From assembly GCA_034766995.1 (NCBI GenBank), contig CM068319.1, positions 23,398,959-23,462,958 of the forward strand: a DNA stretch of 64,000 nucleotides. Reading direction: 5' to 3'. Positions within the stretch are counted from its first letter, which is position 1; every line of letters starts with the position of its first letter. The stretch is from Acanthacorydalis orientalis (Eukaryota > Arthropoda > Insecta > Megaloptera > Corydalidae). Made by a program: the position numbers and the translations under genes. Shown here piece by piece: positions 26,329-38,381 of the stretch. Below the pieces are notes generated by a model, which worked only from the letters and a program-made list of their open reading frames with translations, was not told where the DNA came from and did no database searches.

Positions 26329-26358
26329 AACCTAACGGTCGAAAACATACGTTAGGTT
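26329..26358. repeat. Perfect inverted repeat AACCTAACG/CGTTAGGTT
   Basis: A 9-bp perfect inverted repeat around a 12-nt loop. Each arm holds one copy of the insect telomere pentamer TTAGG/CCTAA, but a single unit is not evidence of telomeric DNA. Confidence 0.7.
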
Positions 26359-27752
26359 ATTAACGAAACAATTTTTTGCCGGTCTCAACTAAGTGTGTTT
26401 GTTTATTTATTTTTCATGCGAAATATAAATGTGACTATCACATTTTCTCAAAAAATGTAAATATATATATAATTTTTTTTGCATAATGTTTATTTTAAAT
26501 TAAGGGATGAAAAAACATATATGTACAGGCATATGTAGGCGTGGGAGTATTAGGTAGATTATTTTTATTATTTTTTTACTGAGAACCTCTACTACGATTT
26601 GAAATATTTTTAAAAAATTAAGACTGTATAATTATTCTCATAGATTTGACAAAGCATTTTGTTAATCATAGCTTTATACGTATGCACACGTGTATGTGTT
26701 AATATACAGAGAGTGAACAACAGAGAGAAGAGTTGTTGTACATTTTATAGTAAAACACGTTATGTTTGATTTATTTATTGTAATTATCGCTCAAATGATT
26801 TCTGAGAATTAAATATAAATTTGAAATACAAGATGTTAATAAATGTAATTTAAAAAATCAGTAAAATATTTTAATAAAATATCAACTTAATTGAAGAAAA
26901 AAAAAACAATTAATTTTTAAAGTAAAAGTGAAATACAGTTCAAAATTTTGTAATATACGGAATGGTGTTCATTTTTTCTGCTGTTAAGTGTTTTCAGACA
27001 AGTCAATTGTAAATATTAAAAATAAATAAATTAAAAGAAAAAAATATTTTCATTAAAAAAGAAGACTTAATTCACTTTGAATAATAAAAGTACAAAATAT
27101 ATGGACGTATTTACAGAAAGAAGTAAAAACAAATCAGATTGTACAACAAAGATAAAAGATCGTTAATTATAAAAATAACAAAATAATGGAACAACAGATT
27201 CGATAATTACTTTTGTGTCGATATTTTTAATTACTTATTTTGCATAAACAGTCATCCATTAATTATGTAAAAAAAAATGTATATTTGGAGAGACTTGACC
27301 TCACCTCAATATCGAACGGTTACTTCAAACAAAACTCTCCGTTAAAACACAAATGATAAACTGTTATGGAACAGATTACGATGTTTCATAACAAATGTAT
27401 TAATGGACAATATCACGACCCCAATCAGCAACCATACCCAGTTGTCAAAGCGTCAAACATGTTCATTAGTAGACCGTTCACGTTGCTACGAGGAGATTTG
27501 ATTTAGATAATGGATAGTGTTGTATAACTCAATACAAAGTAGAGATTATGCAAAATGGACGAAGATATTTTCCTAAACTTGCTTGCAGTCACTAACGAGG
27601 ATTTTAATTTGTTATCTAGATTAGTCAAGTTTCGTCGACTGTTTAAACTGATGATTAGAAGATTATTGCTCTGAACATTTAATGAAACTTTACATGTATC
27701 GACATCTTATAATTCTAATAATATCAATAGTTTCTACAGCGATGAATTTATA

Positions 27753-29023
27753 TTAGGTTGGTACAAAAATAATTGCGGTTTTTATCATTTTAAGTTTGGC
27801 GCCGAATTTTCTAGTTACCATTATCTTTTGTTATAGTCGTGTGCAGTCATGTGATACATCATGGTAAACAATAAAATTAGCACTACTGATTTCAGAGTAT
27901 GTCTATTGTTTTTATTCTTTAGTATTGTTGGATATAATCTCTTAAATTAGCCGTGAAAAAAGCAAATTCGCGCGATTTTATTGTATGAGTTTAAATTGAG
28001 ACGTAGAGAAACAGAAACTGCTCGAAATATCAAATTTTTTTTGGCGAAGAGTCAATCAGTGAACGTACAGCTGGTTCCAAAAATTTCGTAATGGAAACAA
28101 AAGCTTTGATGATAAAGAGGGTCATGGACATCTTTCAGCTATAGTCAATAATGATTTAAGGATCATTATTGAAGCTGACACACGTAAAAAAACTCGAGAG
28201 GTGGCAGAAGAAAGCAGTGTTGTTCATTCAACGGTTTTTCTATATTTGAGCCTAATTGTAAAAACAAAAAAGCTGGATAAATGGATAGAATACTAACTAA
28301 ACGAACATGAATCAATTCGGCGATAAGATGTCTGCTCTGCGCTTCTTTTGCCAAATAAAAATGATCTATTTCTTGATCGCATTATCATATGTGATAAAAA
28401 GTGGATTTTCTACAACAATCATAAACGTTCATCCCAGTGACTAGACCGAGAAGTATCAAAACAGTTTCCAAAACTGAAGCTTCTTGAAAAAAGATTATGG
28501 CTACTGTTTGGTAGTCAGCAAGTGGCATCATTAACTACAATTTTTTAAATCCTGGTGGAATAATAACACAGAAAAATATTCTCAGAAAATTGAAAAAAAT
28601 GATGAGAAGTTGCATTGTGTACAGCCACCATTAGTCAATCTAAAAGGACCAATTCTTCTTTATGACAACACCCGACCACACGTCTCACGAATGATTAAAA
28701 AAAAATAAAATGAACTGGGTTATGAAACCTCCCACCTTGTTCTCGGGACCTGTCTCCGACAGATTATCATTTTTTTAAACATTTAAGTAATTTCTTATGA
28801 GAAAAGCTTTACAAATATCAAGCATCAGCTCAAAGCGCTTTCAATGACTTCTAGAGTTTTTTTTCCGAATTAATAATAAATTAATAGTTACTATCAATGA
28901 CCGATATAAATCGATAATGCAGCAATTATAATAAATAAAAAAAATAATAGTATACAATGTAACGTAAATAATTTTGCTGTTTTTTACTTAAACTACACGA
29001 CATCTTATTTGCACCTTACTTAA
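27753..29023 (+). mobile_element. mariner element, Hsmar1/cecropia-like, inactive
   Basis: A near full-length mariner of about 1.27 kb. The left end starts TTAGGTTGGTACAAAAATAA directly after a TA dinucleotide and continues into a GCGGTTTTT tract. The right end, ending TTGCACCTTACTTAA before another TA, is its degraded inverted counterpart, so a TA target duplication is preserved. The left repeat is close to the terminal repeat known for human Hsmar1/MADE1, which places the copy near the cecropia-type mariners. Length and TA duplication are those usual for mariners. The transposase inside is a pseudogene, listed separately. A second copy lies inverted 31 kb downstream. Confidence 0.93.
27963..28940 (+). 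pseudogene. mariner transposase pseudogene (copy 1)
   Basis: Remnant of a mariner transposase, the enzyme that cuts and pastes the element at TA sites. In order one can read: an N-terminal helix-turn-helix remnant (around 27963-28150); a linker block KTKKLDKWIEY at about 28260, equivalent to the WVPHEL motif, with a stop just after it; CDKKWIFY near 28391, holding the first catalytic Asp; YDNTRPHVS near 28660, holding the second; and, in another frame, SPTDYHFF near 28755, holding the third. Known mariners have a DD34D triad, and all three Asp codons survive. Several stop codons and frame changes separate the blocks, and there is no usable start. The usual length is about 340 residues. It cannot encode an active enzyme. 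Confidence 0.93.
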
Positions 29024-29025
29024 TA

Positions 29026-29543
29026 AATAATAATAATTTTGAATTCGCGCGCTTTAATTTATTAATTTTTATTAATCATCTCCAGACTCACGAATCATCG
29101 AATGCCACGTCTGTATATAAATTATACAAAATAATAATAAAAAAAAGCACGGTAGAAAAAAGCTCACATTGAAACTGAACTGGACTAAAATATCATGTTG
29201 TTAAGCTGACAGCACATAAAATGTGTCGATGCTATATACAAATATTGCGGATATGGCTATGACAACAGTTAACACACAATCGACAAATACAGATGAAATC
29301 TGGGGAGATATTTTTTTTTCCAATATGTAGTAGCATTCTATTGATATAATAACTGCTGAATATTATTTGTGAGTAGGAGGCAATTAGGTAGTTTATTTTA
29401 TTCATAGATGATTTGTTTGTTTAATCACAGTTAAGCGATTTTCATTCGCAAACAATTTACAGTTTTTAATTTGACATAATCAAAATATTTAGTTTGATTA
29501 CTGAAACTATATAAATATTATCTATCTATCTATCTATCTATCT

Positions 29544-29578
<35 letters not shown>

Positions 29579-29614
29579 TATATATCTATATATATGTTTA
29601 TATATCTATATTTC

Positions 29615-29673
<59 letters not shown>

Positions 29674-30142
29674 TATGTGCATACTCAGTTATGTATTCAT
29701 GTTTATGACAAGTATTGATACAATAAAGTTTACAACAACATGATTGACAATCATTTTGATAATGGACGTGTAAAACTGTGCACTAGATTACAGCAAATAT
29801 TTATATTTTGTCTAGCGAATAATGTCGCAAAATCAGCAAAATACGTTAAAAAGGTCATATATTATTAAAAAAGCTCGAACATGTTTATTTAGACCATAAA
29901 AACTCGCTAGCGTCGCATAGTATAAAACATATTGCTACATTTTTATTTTACCAAAGTATTGATCTGAATTCAGCATTTGTTTTCGAGCATAAATTTCAAG
30001 ATTTAAACATCGGTATGGATTTTGCTGAAATTTTACTGAATCATTTAAATATCGATAATGAGACGAATTGAAACAACAAGAGTATTTGGTATTATTTTTT
30101 TGTGATAAATCCAAATTTTAATTACGTATAGACACATTTTAA

Positions 30143-30181
<39 letters not shown>

Positions 30182-30369
30182 TTTTCAGAATTAATAAAAA
30201 CAAAAAGATAAATTATAATTTTAATATTTGACCATTTTCAGAGTTTTTACAAGTCACAAATAAGATAATACATTGCTGTATTCCCATTTTGCTATTATGT
30301 CTTTTTATACTTAATTAGGTAATGAGTAATACAGATGAACTGTTATACGAGTAAAATAGACACTTTCTG
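29026..30369. other. Non-coding AT-rich stretch
   Basis: Nothing beyond the TCTA/TA minisatellite and a TA array at 30149-30175. Confidence 0.55.
29519..29669. repeat. (TCTA)n and TA minisatellite
   Basis: Six TCTA units, TA, then a GTTTATATATCTATATATAT-type unit repeated twice, then more TA; about 150 bp. Confidence 0.95.
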
Positions 30370-30745
30370 AACGATTAACAGATTTGAACTATGCTGATAA
30401 TAGTATCTATTTAATAGATTATAAATATGCAACTAATATGACTAAATAGCTAAACATTTTAAAAAATATTGAGATGTCCCTATTGATAGAAAACGAAACA
30501 AATGCGCACTTATTATAAAAGTTGAGTGTCACCAATGAAAATGATAATAATTTAGTTGAATAGGTGCGAGTATAGAAAATGATAGCAGCATGCTTGGGAG
30601 ATATTGACAGTAGGTTAATTAAAGTTATAACATACTTTACAATATTCTCTGATAGAAAATACAAACAGTTGAAATATAGTAAAATCCGTAAAATTAATAC
30701 TACTCTTAAAATAGTTCTAATATATGCCTGTAAAAATGGGTAGTG
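30370..30745 (+). pseudogene. Possible LINE reverse-transcriptase remnant
   Basis: Decayed sequence that can be read in pieces as a LINE polymerase. ERLTDLNYADNS at about 30372 resembles the 'RL.DL.YADD' catalytic box, with Asn for the second Asp. DIDSRLIKVITYF then RKINTTLKIVLIYACKNG (30603-30745) resembles the 'EI..RI......F' and 'K..+.K.++.PVL.YG.ETW' blocks downstream of the active site. Stops and a frame change interrupt it. It may belong to an older insertion than the RTE tail 490 bp downstream. The spacing is too long for the two to be one intact element. This is a pattern reading without alignment. Confidence 0.33.
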
Positions 30746-30829
30746 AATGAACAAGTATTAAACAGCATCTAGGGTACAAAAAAGAATTAAAATTTAATTA
30801 CACAGACAATATAAAAGAACTGTGTCGGA

Positions 30830-31125
30830 TCATTCGGCAAACACTTCTTTGGATTGAATCTAAAAAGTAAAATGAATGTGGACAAGACAGACAGTAGTTC
30901 GAAATTGGAATTCATAAGGTAAAAAACGTGTACCACAGTTGAAAAATACTTGGAGATGCAAAATAAAAAGAAAGCAAATAATTCTGACTACAATTCGAAT
31001 TCACTTAAATTCGTTTCCAATAGAAATAGCGAATGTAGATTCTGTACTGTTGAACAGAAGAAACAATGTACTGCTACTCATATTTTATATCAGCTTAAAA
31101 ATTCAAATTTGATAATAATTTGAGA
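30830..31125 (+). other. Open but unrecognised stretch between LINE pieces
   Basis: One frame is mostly open from about 30838 and includes SECRFCTVEQKKQCTATHIL near 31035. This recalls the 'C..C.......H' finger at the C-terminus of some LINEs. One stop interrupts it at about 30918. Its position between two LINE-like remnants makes a decayed retrotransposon plausible, but the match is weak. Confidence 0.2.
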
Positions 31126-31155
31126 ATAATCTAATTCTAATATTGAAATGTAATG

Positions 31156-31183
31156 ATTTATATATATATACATATATATATAC

Positions 31184-31227
<44 letters not shown>
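31156..31227. repeat. (TA)n array 5' of RTE tail
   Basis: TA with CATA interruptions, ending a few bases before the RTE fragment. Confidence 0.96.
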
Positions 31228-31229
<2 letters not shown>

Positions 31230-31232
31230 ATA

Positions 31233-31511
31233 CGAAAACAAACAGGAGTCACAGATATAATAAGAATAGTAAAGAGTCTGAAATGGAAATGGGCGGGACA
31301 TATGGCAAGAAGAGAGGACAACCGATGGACAAGAGAAATTATGGATTGGGAACCAAGGAATATAAAAAGACCCAGAAAGAGACCAATGAACAGATGGGAT
31401 AAGGATATTAAAAACTTTCTTGGAAAACTGTGGAAAAGAGAGGCACTGAATTGAACAAAATGGAAAATCATGGAAGAGGCCTTCATCCAGCAGTGGATTA
31501 ACAGAGGCTGA
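31233..31511 (+). pseudogene. RTE-clade LINE, C-terminal end of the polyprotein
   Basis: The last 93 codons of a non-LTR retrotransposon polyprotein (endonuclease plus reverse transcriptase). One frame runs RKQTGVTDIIRIVKSLKWKW, then AGHMARREDNRWT, WEPRNIKRPRKRPMNRW and finally MEEAFIQQWINRG before a stop at 31509. 'LKW.WAGH.AR..D.RWT...W.PR....GRP..RW' ending in 'EA..QQW' is the signature of arthropod RTE elements. There is one in-frame stop at 31452. Everything 5' of TGVTD is missing, as expected for 5'-truncated LINE copies. A (GAT)n tail follows at once, as is usual for RTE 3' ends, and TA arrays flank both sides. Confidence 0.87.
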
Positions 31512-31512
31512 A

Positions 31513-31529
31513 GATGATGATGATGATGA

Positions 31530-31564
<35 letters not shown>
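31513..31564. repeat. (GAT)n(TA)n tail of RTE copy
   Basis: About six GAT units after the RTE stop codon pass straight into a TA array. Confidence 0.95.
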
Positions 31565-31566
<2 letters not shown>

Positions 31567-32049
31567 AATATGTTAAATAATTTTCAAAAATTTTAAATGA
31601 AAAATATAAAATTATATAGTATTTTAATTTTTATAACTGCTTAAGATATTACATTTTGGAAACTGAAATATTTCCAATAAATTTGAATATAAGTGGTTAA
31701 GTGAAGCATATGTAATACTAAGCGCGTTATAAATTTTCTCCATTGTTATAATTAATCGCACTCCGTTTGATAAAATTAAAAAGTAAAGCCTCCATTTTGA
31801 AGCGATTGTACGCAATTTCTTTTATAAAATTAAATTTTCATAACAGAAAAAAAAACAACAGCAAACTTTTACATAAATCCCTACTCAACTTTACTACATT
31901 ATTAATTTCTTTTTCTCAAGATTTCAAAATAGATTTTAATATTCTGAAAGACTTCTACGAAGAGTTGTAGAACAAAATTTGTTTTTCTATGCATCAAAAA
32001 ATATTGACAGAAAGTTGAGTGAGGTAAGATGAAACGTAAATATAGAAAC

Positions 32050-32350
32050 GAAGAAAAATAATAATGCCATTAGTAGTCGACTCGAACGACAAATCGTCCG
32101 TGTACCTTCGTCAAATTACGATTCTGAATGTGACATATTCTCGTGATGGGATATGCTCTACGATCAATTCGTACAGTGTGCACCTTTTTTCTTGCTGCCA
32201 TTCATTTGTCCCCCATTATCTGGCCCGCATGTTAAATGAAAAGAGACATCAATTTCTTTTATCGTTAAATTGCTCTACACACTATATTATTCTTAAATTA
32301 TTTCATGTACAATGCGTTTGTTGACAGTTATGTGCTATCGTGGGAATGCG
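32050..32350. other. GC-richer patch with 86-codon frame
   Basis: An ATG at 32064 opens 86 codons to 32324 (PLVVDSNDKSSVYLRQITIL near the start, then Ser/Cys/His-rich). It has no recognised domain, no promoter and no clear splice sites. It could be an exon or accidental. Confidence 0.25.
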
Positions 32351-32390
32351 CTTTTTATTATTATTTTCCGATTTATAAAATCAGGTATCA

Positions 32391-32410
32391 TACACATATA
32401 CACACACACT

Positions 32411-32466
<56 letters not shown>
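32391..32466. repeat. (CA)n(TA)n array
   Basis: CA repeats with one TC interruption then about 43 bp of TA. Confidence 0.97.
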
Positions 32467-32468
<2 letters not shown>

Positions 32469-32832
32469 TATAATCGATTTCGAAATACACTATTCAAATT
32501 TATGTTTGATCATAGAAGAGATTTAACAAGGGTTGAGTAGAAATAGCAATCAACTAATAAACATATTATGTAAACTAATAGATATGAAATGTTATAATTA
32601 GAGAGGTAGTAGTTATTATAGATAAAACGATTTATAAACTAGTCTTCAAATAAGATTTCTAATTCAAAATTATATTTGTTCTGATAAGACAGAAAATTAA
32701 GTCAAAATTTCATTGTTTAAAATAAAATACTGTGACAAAAATTTTGATATTTCGTTTGATGAAATTGAATCAGTAGTTGAGTGAGTTTTATTTTAAGCTA
32801 AATTTAGATACGATTGATAACATACAAATATG

Positions 32833-32837
<5 letters not shown>

Positions 32838-32882
<45 letters not shown>
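32838..32882. repeat. (TA)n array
   Basis: Uninterrupted TA repeats, 45 bp. Confidence 0.97.
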
Positions 32883-32883
<1 letters not shown>

Positions 32884-32884
<1 letters not shown>

Positions 32885-35267
32885 ATAAAATGAACTTTAC
32901 AAATATATTTTCTGTTTCAAAAAGCACACGATTTTAAAATGAAAATCTTATAAAAAACTACGTGTAAAATTCGATCAAATACAAACATATATTTGAATAA
33001 TCTATAGTCATTATTCAAAACCCGATTTTTTGATACAGTAAACGAAATTGTAATTATATAAAAGTCGGGAATTATCAACACTGATGAAATATTTATAAAA
33101 TATAAGGTTACATTGGAAAAATCTATGAAAAAGTACATTAAAAACACATTTCTGTTCGTTATTTTAAACAGATGTACTTTTAGAATTTTAATATTTTGTT
33201 GTGCTAAAATCGGAACAAAAGGTTTTTTGATGAATAAAGAGTAGGATCAGATTAGAACATAATCTACTATTTTTTAGACTGTTACAAAATCACTGAAGCG
33301 ATTTTTATATTTTTTAACATGTTATTCAAACTTTTTTGAATTATAAAAAAGGAGGTCGAATTAAATACGAAATCACTGTTAAAATATTTTAATCACACCA
33401 ACAGATTATGCCAGACAGTACTCTGAAAATAGTAGTATCTTCATTGAAATGAGTAAAAGTAACAATCGAAATTATCTCTAGCTAATAAGTGAAGATTTGA
33501 TTGCCTAGAAAATAATTTGTGATTTTTGAAATGTTAAAAATTGATTTGTAAATGTGGATTTTGTCAGTCCTAAAAATAATATTGTGAAGTCACCAACAAT
33601 GACGTTTATATAAACAATATTAATTAAAACTGAATATTAATTCACATAATGCAATATTAAAAGATTCAAATAATTAATGAAGAAAATAAAAAGGAACAAT
33701 TATGATCAGGAATAAATAAATGGTCGCAACACACATAAAAGATTAAAATTGGATCTGTCTCAGTCAAATCAGGTAATCTGATAAGCCAAACGGTAAATAA
33801 ATATTAGTGTAATCTATATTTTATAAAAGAAACTTTTACCTATGAGTAATTAACAATAAAACAATTTGTAGGCGAACATGTTCATACATTAAAAATAATA
33901 ATTTACACAAAATAAAAAAATAAAAATTATAATTCATATGGAAGAGAAGAAAATATATTTTACATTTTTATTAGTAAATGTATATTTTCCTATTTTTAAC
34001 AGTCTATGTAGAATAAAAAGAAAAGTATTGATTTTAGTAATAAATTCATATATTCATTTTTTTCAAATAATTCATTCCTATTATAAAAGTCTGTTAATTA
34101 AACTTTTTTTTTCAAATATAATTAAATTTTATTATTTTATGTCAAATGCGAACCAACTCTTCCTATTTCATTAAATAGAACGAAAAAGTTTCCACACTGA
34201 ATGAAATACAGAATTATTGATCAGCACTGTCGCCAATTTCATGAACGTCAGTTGCAGTTTGTGAGAAACAACAAACTGTGCAAATTGCTTTAATGTAGTG
34301 AAAATAGTAATATGTTTCAGTTTGATAGAATAATATTTTTTTATTATAAATAAACTATTCTTTAACTATTATTATTAGAAAGAAAGAATTTCTTTTGAAT
34401 TAGATAATAGGACAGGATTATAAAAAATATTAACAGAAAATAATTTTGTAAAAAATAAATGAAGATAATGATATTTCGTTAATGTTAAAAAATACAAATT
34501 AATATCATATTGAAATTCTCATAAAAATGTTAATTTTATTTAAAATAATACAAATAATTTACATTTAAATACTTTCATTTTTCGAAAAAATAGTTATAAT
34601 TTTTTACTATTCTTTTTTTCTGAAAACAATTATACAATACTAGTATATAATACTGTATACAAATTGTAAGTAGGTGATTATTAAATACAATTATGAAATT
34701 ATCATTAAATATATAATTCAATATTTTATAGAAATATAATTTTCAAAAATCATTTCTGTATAAAACATTGAACAACACTAGAAAATATAAAATCCACGAT
34801 ATGTACTCGTACAATGATTATTTAGTTTGTAGCAACTAAATCATAAATCATAAAATCAATTAATTTTTTCTAATGGTACAAAAACAAACTTACTAAAGCT
34901 TAATTGTTCCTAATACATGATGATGTTACCTCATATTTTAACCGACAACTTAATTAACTTTTATGAGTTTGCCCGTGAATGCATAAGTGGATGTTATTTC
35001 GCACTGTATTCACAATGTTAAATGTGTTTTGAATTCAAAATTGTGCTTACGTATGTGTTTTATTATTTTTCATTTTGTGAAGAATAGTAACACGGACGGT
35101 CAATTGTATGTTCATCAGAATTATGGATTTTAAGTATCTATATTATATATACTTACTTATTTTTAGAAAAAGACATTTAGTAGATTCATATTTAAGTTTA
35201 ATATTCATAGGTTTAACATTCCTTATATTTATGCATAGAATATGTGATTTTATTTCTATATCTGCAT

Positions 35268-35269
<2 letters not shown>
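32884..35269. other. Non-coding AT-rich stretch
   Basis: No gene seen. Only the hairpin at 34.25 kb stands out. Confidence 0.55.
34252..34283. repeat. Hairpin CAGTTTGT/ACAAACTG
   Basis: An 8-bp perfect stem with an 8-nt loop, extended by TTG/CAA after a 2-nt bulge. It lies in a small GC-richer patch at 34215-34300. Confidence 0.6.

Positions 35270-35319
<50 letters not shown>
35270..35319. repeat. (TA)n array
   Basis: Uninterrupted TA repeats, about 50 bp. Confidence 0.97.
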
Positions 35320-35321
<2 letters not shown>

Positions 35322-35365
35322 AGGTAGTCTGATACCACCTGGGAATTGGTACCTAAGAGAGCCAA

Positions 35366-35369
<4 letters not shown>

Positions 35370-35400
<31 letters not shown>

Positions 35401-35416
35401 TTTATATCTTTATAGA

Positions 35417-35458
<42 letters not shown>

Positions 35459-35479
35459 TTTATATATATATATATATAA
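35370..35479. repeat. Interrupted (TA)n array
   Basis: About 110 bp of TA broken by TATTTATATC-type units; 50 bp of unique sequence separate it from the preceding array. Confidence 0.96.
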
Positions 35480-35648
35480 TAAAAAACAGAACAAAAGTAA
35501 GCCTATCATATTTTTCAAAATTAAAAACAGCTATTTAAAAATACCACAATATTTAAAAAAATCAAATTAATTTAAATGCGTTTTAATACATTTTTTTTTT
35601 AAATTCCGAAACCAAAATATACTGTTACCATTATTTTATTTATAAAGA

Positions 35649-35745
35649 GTGATTCAATTTAGGTTTACACATGAAAGTATTTTAAAAAATTCGCAACAAT
35701 TGTGATTTTTTTAATATAATCATGTGAAAGTCTAAACTGAATCAC
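35649..35745. mobile_element. Foldback MITE, short copy C
   Basis: A 97-bp deletion derivative of the same MITE family. The left end is GTGATTCAATTTAGGTTTAC. The right end, reverse-complemented, is GTGATTCAGTTTAGACTTTC. Both ends are flanked by AAAG/CTTT. The inverted arms extend about 35 bp, leaving only a short centre, so the copy is nearly a perfect hairpin. Confidence 0.8.
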
Positions 35746-37021
35746 CTTTAAATATGCAATAATTTACTTATTAAATAAATAAATAACAACATAAATATTT
35801 TGGTTCTTCTACCATTCGAAAATTATAAATAGTTATTCAGTTTAATTTTCGCATATGTTGTAACCAAATATAAAAAAAGTAACAAAGAATGTAAAAAAAA
35901 CTAGTAATTACCATTAATGAAATATCTTTCAGTTTAGACATTTGTCTGTATATAATTTGTAATCGTCATGTCTATTGCGGTACCTTTATATAAATATTTA
36001 TAAATTACTGACATATGTTTAAATATTTCTCTGGTAGTAGCAGAATTTCCTACTATTGTATACATTCGGCTGTATAAGATCGCTTCAAAATGTTTTATAA
36101 CTTAATTTTCACAATGAATAATTCTATAAAGCTTAAAGAATTAGTTTATATTCGAACGCAGTTTACACATGGCTCATGTATTTAAACTGAAAATAATTTT
36201 CAAATATTTACATTTCTTTTGAATATATATTTATAAATAAATTATTGAATAGTTAGATGTTAAAATAAACTGAATTATTAAATATTGATTCTTTAAGTTC
36301 GACGTCATGAAGCATGAATAAAAATCAAAATATAACCAAACATATGTATTGCGTTGAAAAGTAAAATACAAAATTGGTTTCTACCTTCAAAATAACATTT
36401 ATGTATTTGACAGATCAATTTTCCTTCTGTGTATGTCATGTATAAAATTATGTAAATAACTTCGCCTAATACGAAACACCTTAATTATTTATTTTCTTCT
36501 TTCGTTGTACAAACATCAAAAAAATAAAAATGAAGCTCTCTAACCGTACCATTAAACGAAACGAGGGAAATAGCCTCGAGTGAAAATACGAATTTAATAT
36601 ATACACAAGGCTGCCGGTTAACTCGTACTTTGTACACAGAGAAGTTCGTTACACTGTCTGGATAGCAGTAATCAAAAATAAACAAAATCATCAACATCGC
36701 CGTTAGAATACGCAGCAGAAATCAATCTTTCGTGTACATACAAGTTGTATATGAGACGATGTTACTGAAAGTCACCTTCTATCGTTTATCGTACAGTTTA
36801 GTAAATATTATACGAACAAGAAATAAGAAGTCATCGGAAAAATGTTATAAATGCGAAGGCGTTAGATGGAAAAACGAATGGACATTGCGATGCGAACATA
36901 TGAGAAATAGACAGTCAGAACCGTAATGGTGTTTTATGGTTCAGATTTAGGTTAATGTTTCTATCAATTCAAATTCGTGTTTGATCAGTTATCTTCCTCA
37001 AAGACATTCATGTTCACAAGC

Positions 37022-37046
37022 ATAGTCCCTCTCTCTCTCATACACA

Positions 37047-37087
<41 letters not shown>
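37022..37087. repeat. (TC)n(CA)n(TA)n array
   Basis: Short TC and CA blocks precede about 37 bp of TA. Confidence 0.95.
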
Positions 37088-37088
<1 letters not shown>

Positions 37089-37888
37089 CATCTTCAATTT
37101 TTAAAAATTCACTGCTGGATCAAAAATTCTTCTATTTTTTTCTAGTTTTAATGAGCTAGTGTTTCTGTTTTTTTTTTACATATTTTTAAATACAATTCCT
37201 TCTGCTATCTACTCACAGATCTCTTTATAATAAGTAACAAAAAAGTATTTTAATTTGAATAAAAAAAAAGATACAGAGAAAATAAGTTATAGTAATATTT
37301 GAATAATATTTATTATAATTATAATTTTATATTAATTAAATAATAAATATTGATTAAATATTTATTATTTAATCAATAATATTTATATACGTATTAATAT
37401 TAATTAAATATATTTATTAATTATAAAAATAGTACTTCAAATGGATACAAAGGGCAATAAAAATACTTATTTCATTTGCATAAATCGATTTCGAATTAAA
37501 TAATTTGTGTATCAAACCAACAGTATTGTATATGAAAAAGTTTTAACTTTGTTTTTAATTTCATTAAAAATAAATATTAATTATACCTTTCATTAATCAG
37601 TCAATATAACAATAAAATATGCTATAAGATACATTCAGGTACACAATAAATATTATGTTCTATATAATTAAAATCACATTTAAAATATTTAATTGCGGTA
37701 CTGGTAAATCTTTTATATGCGAAAACGATTTCTTATCAAAAAGTACAAATCAAGAAACGGGTAAACCGTACGAGATTTTGTACAGTTTATAACTGAGAAG
37801 TTGGCTTTAGAAATGATTGCTTTTCGCCCATTGCATCACAATCATCGAGTTGATTTATTGGTGTATCATGTAGATGATTAGATTTCAT

Positions 37889-37891
<3 letters not shown>

Positions 37892-37944
<53 letters not shown>
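37892..37944. repeat. (TA)n array
   Basis: Uninterrupted TA repeats, 53 bp. Confidence 0.97.
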
Positions 37945-37947
<3 letters not shown>

Positions 37948-38085
37948 ATATAGAGATGATAAAAGAATTTATAAGAGAATATCGAATCTAAAGGCTGCAA
38001 GTCTGGCTGGAAATCAATGAAAGTTGAAAGTTTGAATGAAACTTGTATTCATTCATTTTACGTCAAGAAAATATTACAATGTTTA

Positions 38086-38106
38086 CATATATATATATAT
38101 ATATAA

Positions 38107-38149
<43 letters not shown>
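38086..38149. repeat. (TA)n array
   Basis: TA with an AATAAA interruption near 38106. Confidence 0.97.
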
Positions 38150-38151
<2 letters not shown>

Positions 38152-38303
38152 GAAAAATGTATGTACCAGTACTATAGAAATATAAGCTGAAAACATCTCG
38201 CATAAACATTATTTAACTTATAAACGTTTATGAAAATGTCTGAAAATACAAAAATTTCAATAAGATATATACATATTTCTTTACTAACAAAAGTAATATT
38301 TCA

Positions 38304-38332
38304 TACACACATATACATACATACATACATAT

Positions 38333-38380
<48 letters not shown>
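38304..38380. repeat. (CATA)n(TA)n array
   Basis: CATA units then about 40 bp of TA. Confidence 0.97.

Positions 38381-38381
<1 letters not shown>

Larger units (their letters stand above)
25225..27752. other. Non-coding AT-rich stretch
   Basis: No gene seen. A GC-richer part at 27290-27500 lies just upstream of mariner copy 1. Confidence 0.55.

Noticed and set aside
26329..26358. Telomeric DNA because of TTAGG
   Set aside because: Only one unit per arm; no tandem TTAGG array anywhere in the window.
28166..28354. 62-codon minus-strand frame (and a similar plus-strand frame at 60997-61200)
   Set aside because: Both are antisense shadows of the mariner transposase linker region; they resemble each other only because the mariners do.
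29519..29669. Regular repeat spacing that might suggest a CRISPR-like array
   Set aside because: The units are TCTA and TA microsatellite with no unique spacers.
30419..30754. 111-codon minus-strand frame rich in Ile, Leu, Tyr and Ser
   Set aside because: It is opposite the possible LINE remnant and has the hydrophobic make-up of reversed AT-rich sequence.
31103..31486. 127-codon minus-strand frame
   Set aside because: It is the antisense shadow of the RTE C-terminal coding region plus a TA array.
32761..32790. AAATTGAATCA as a fourth MITE end
   Set aside because: No matching inverted end or extended terminal-repeat similarity nearby.
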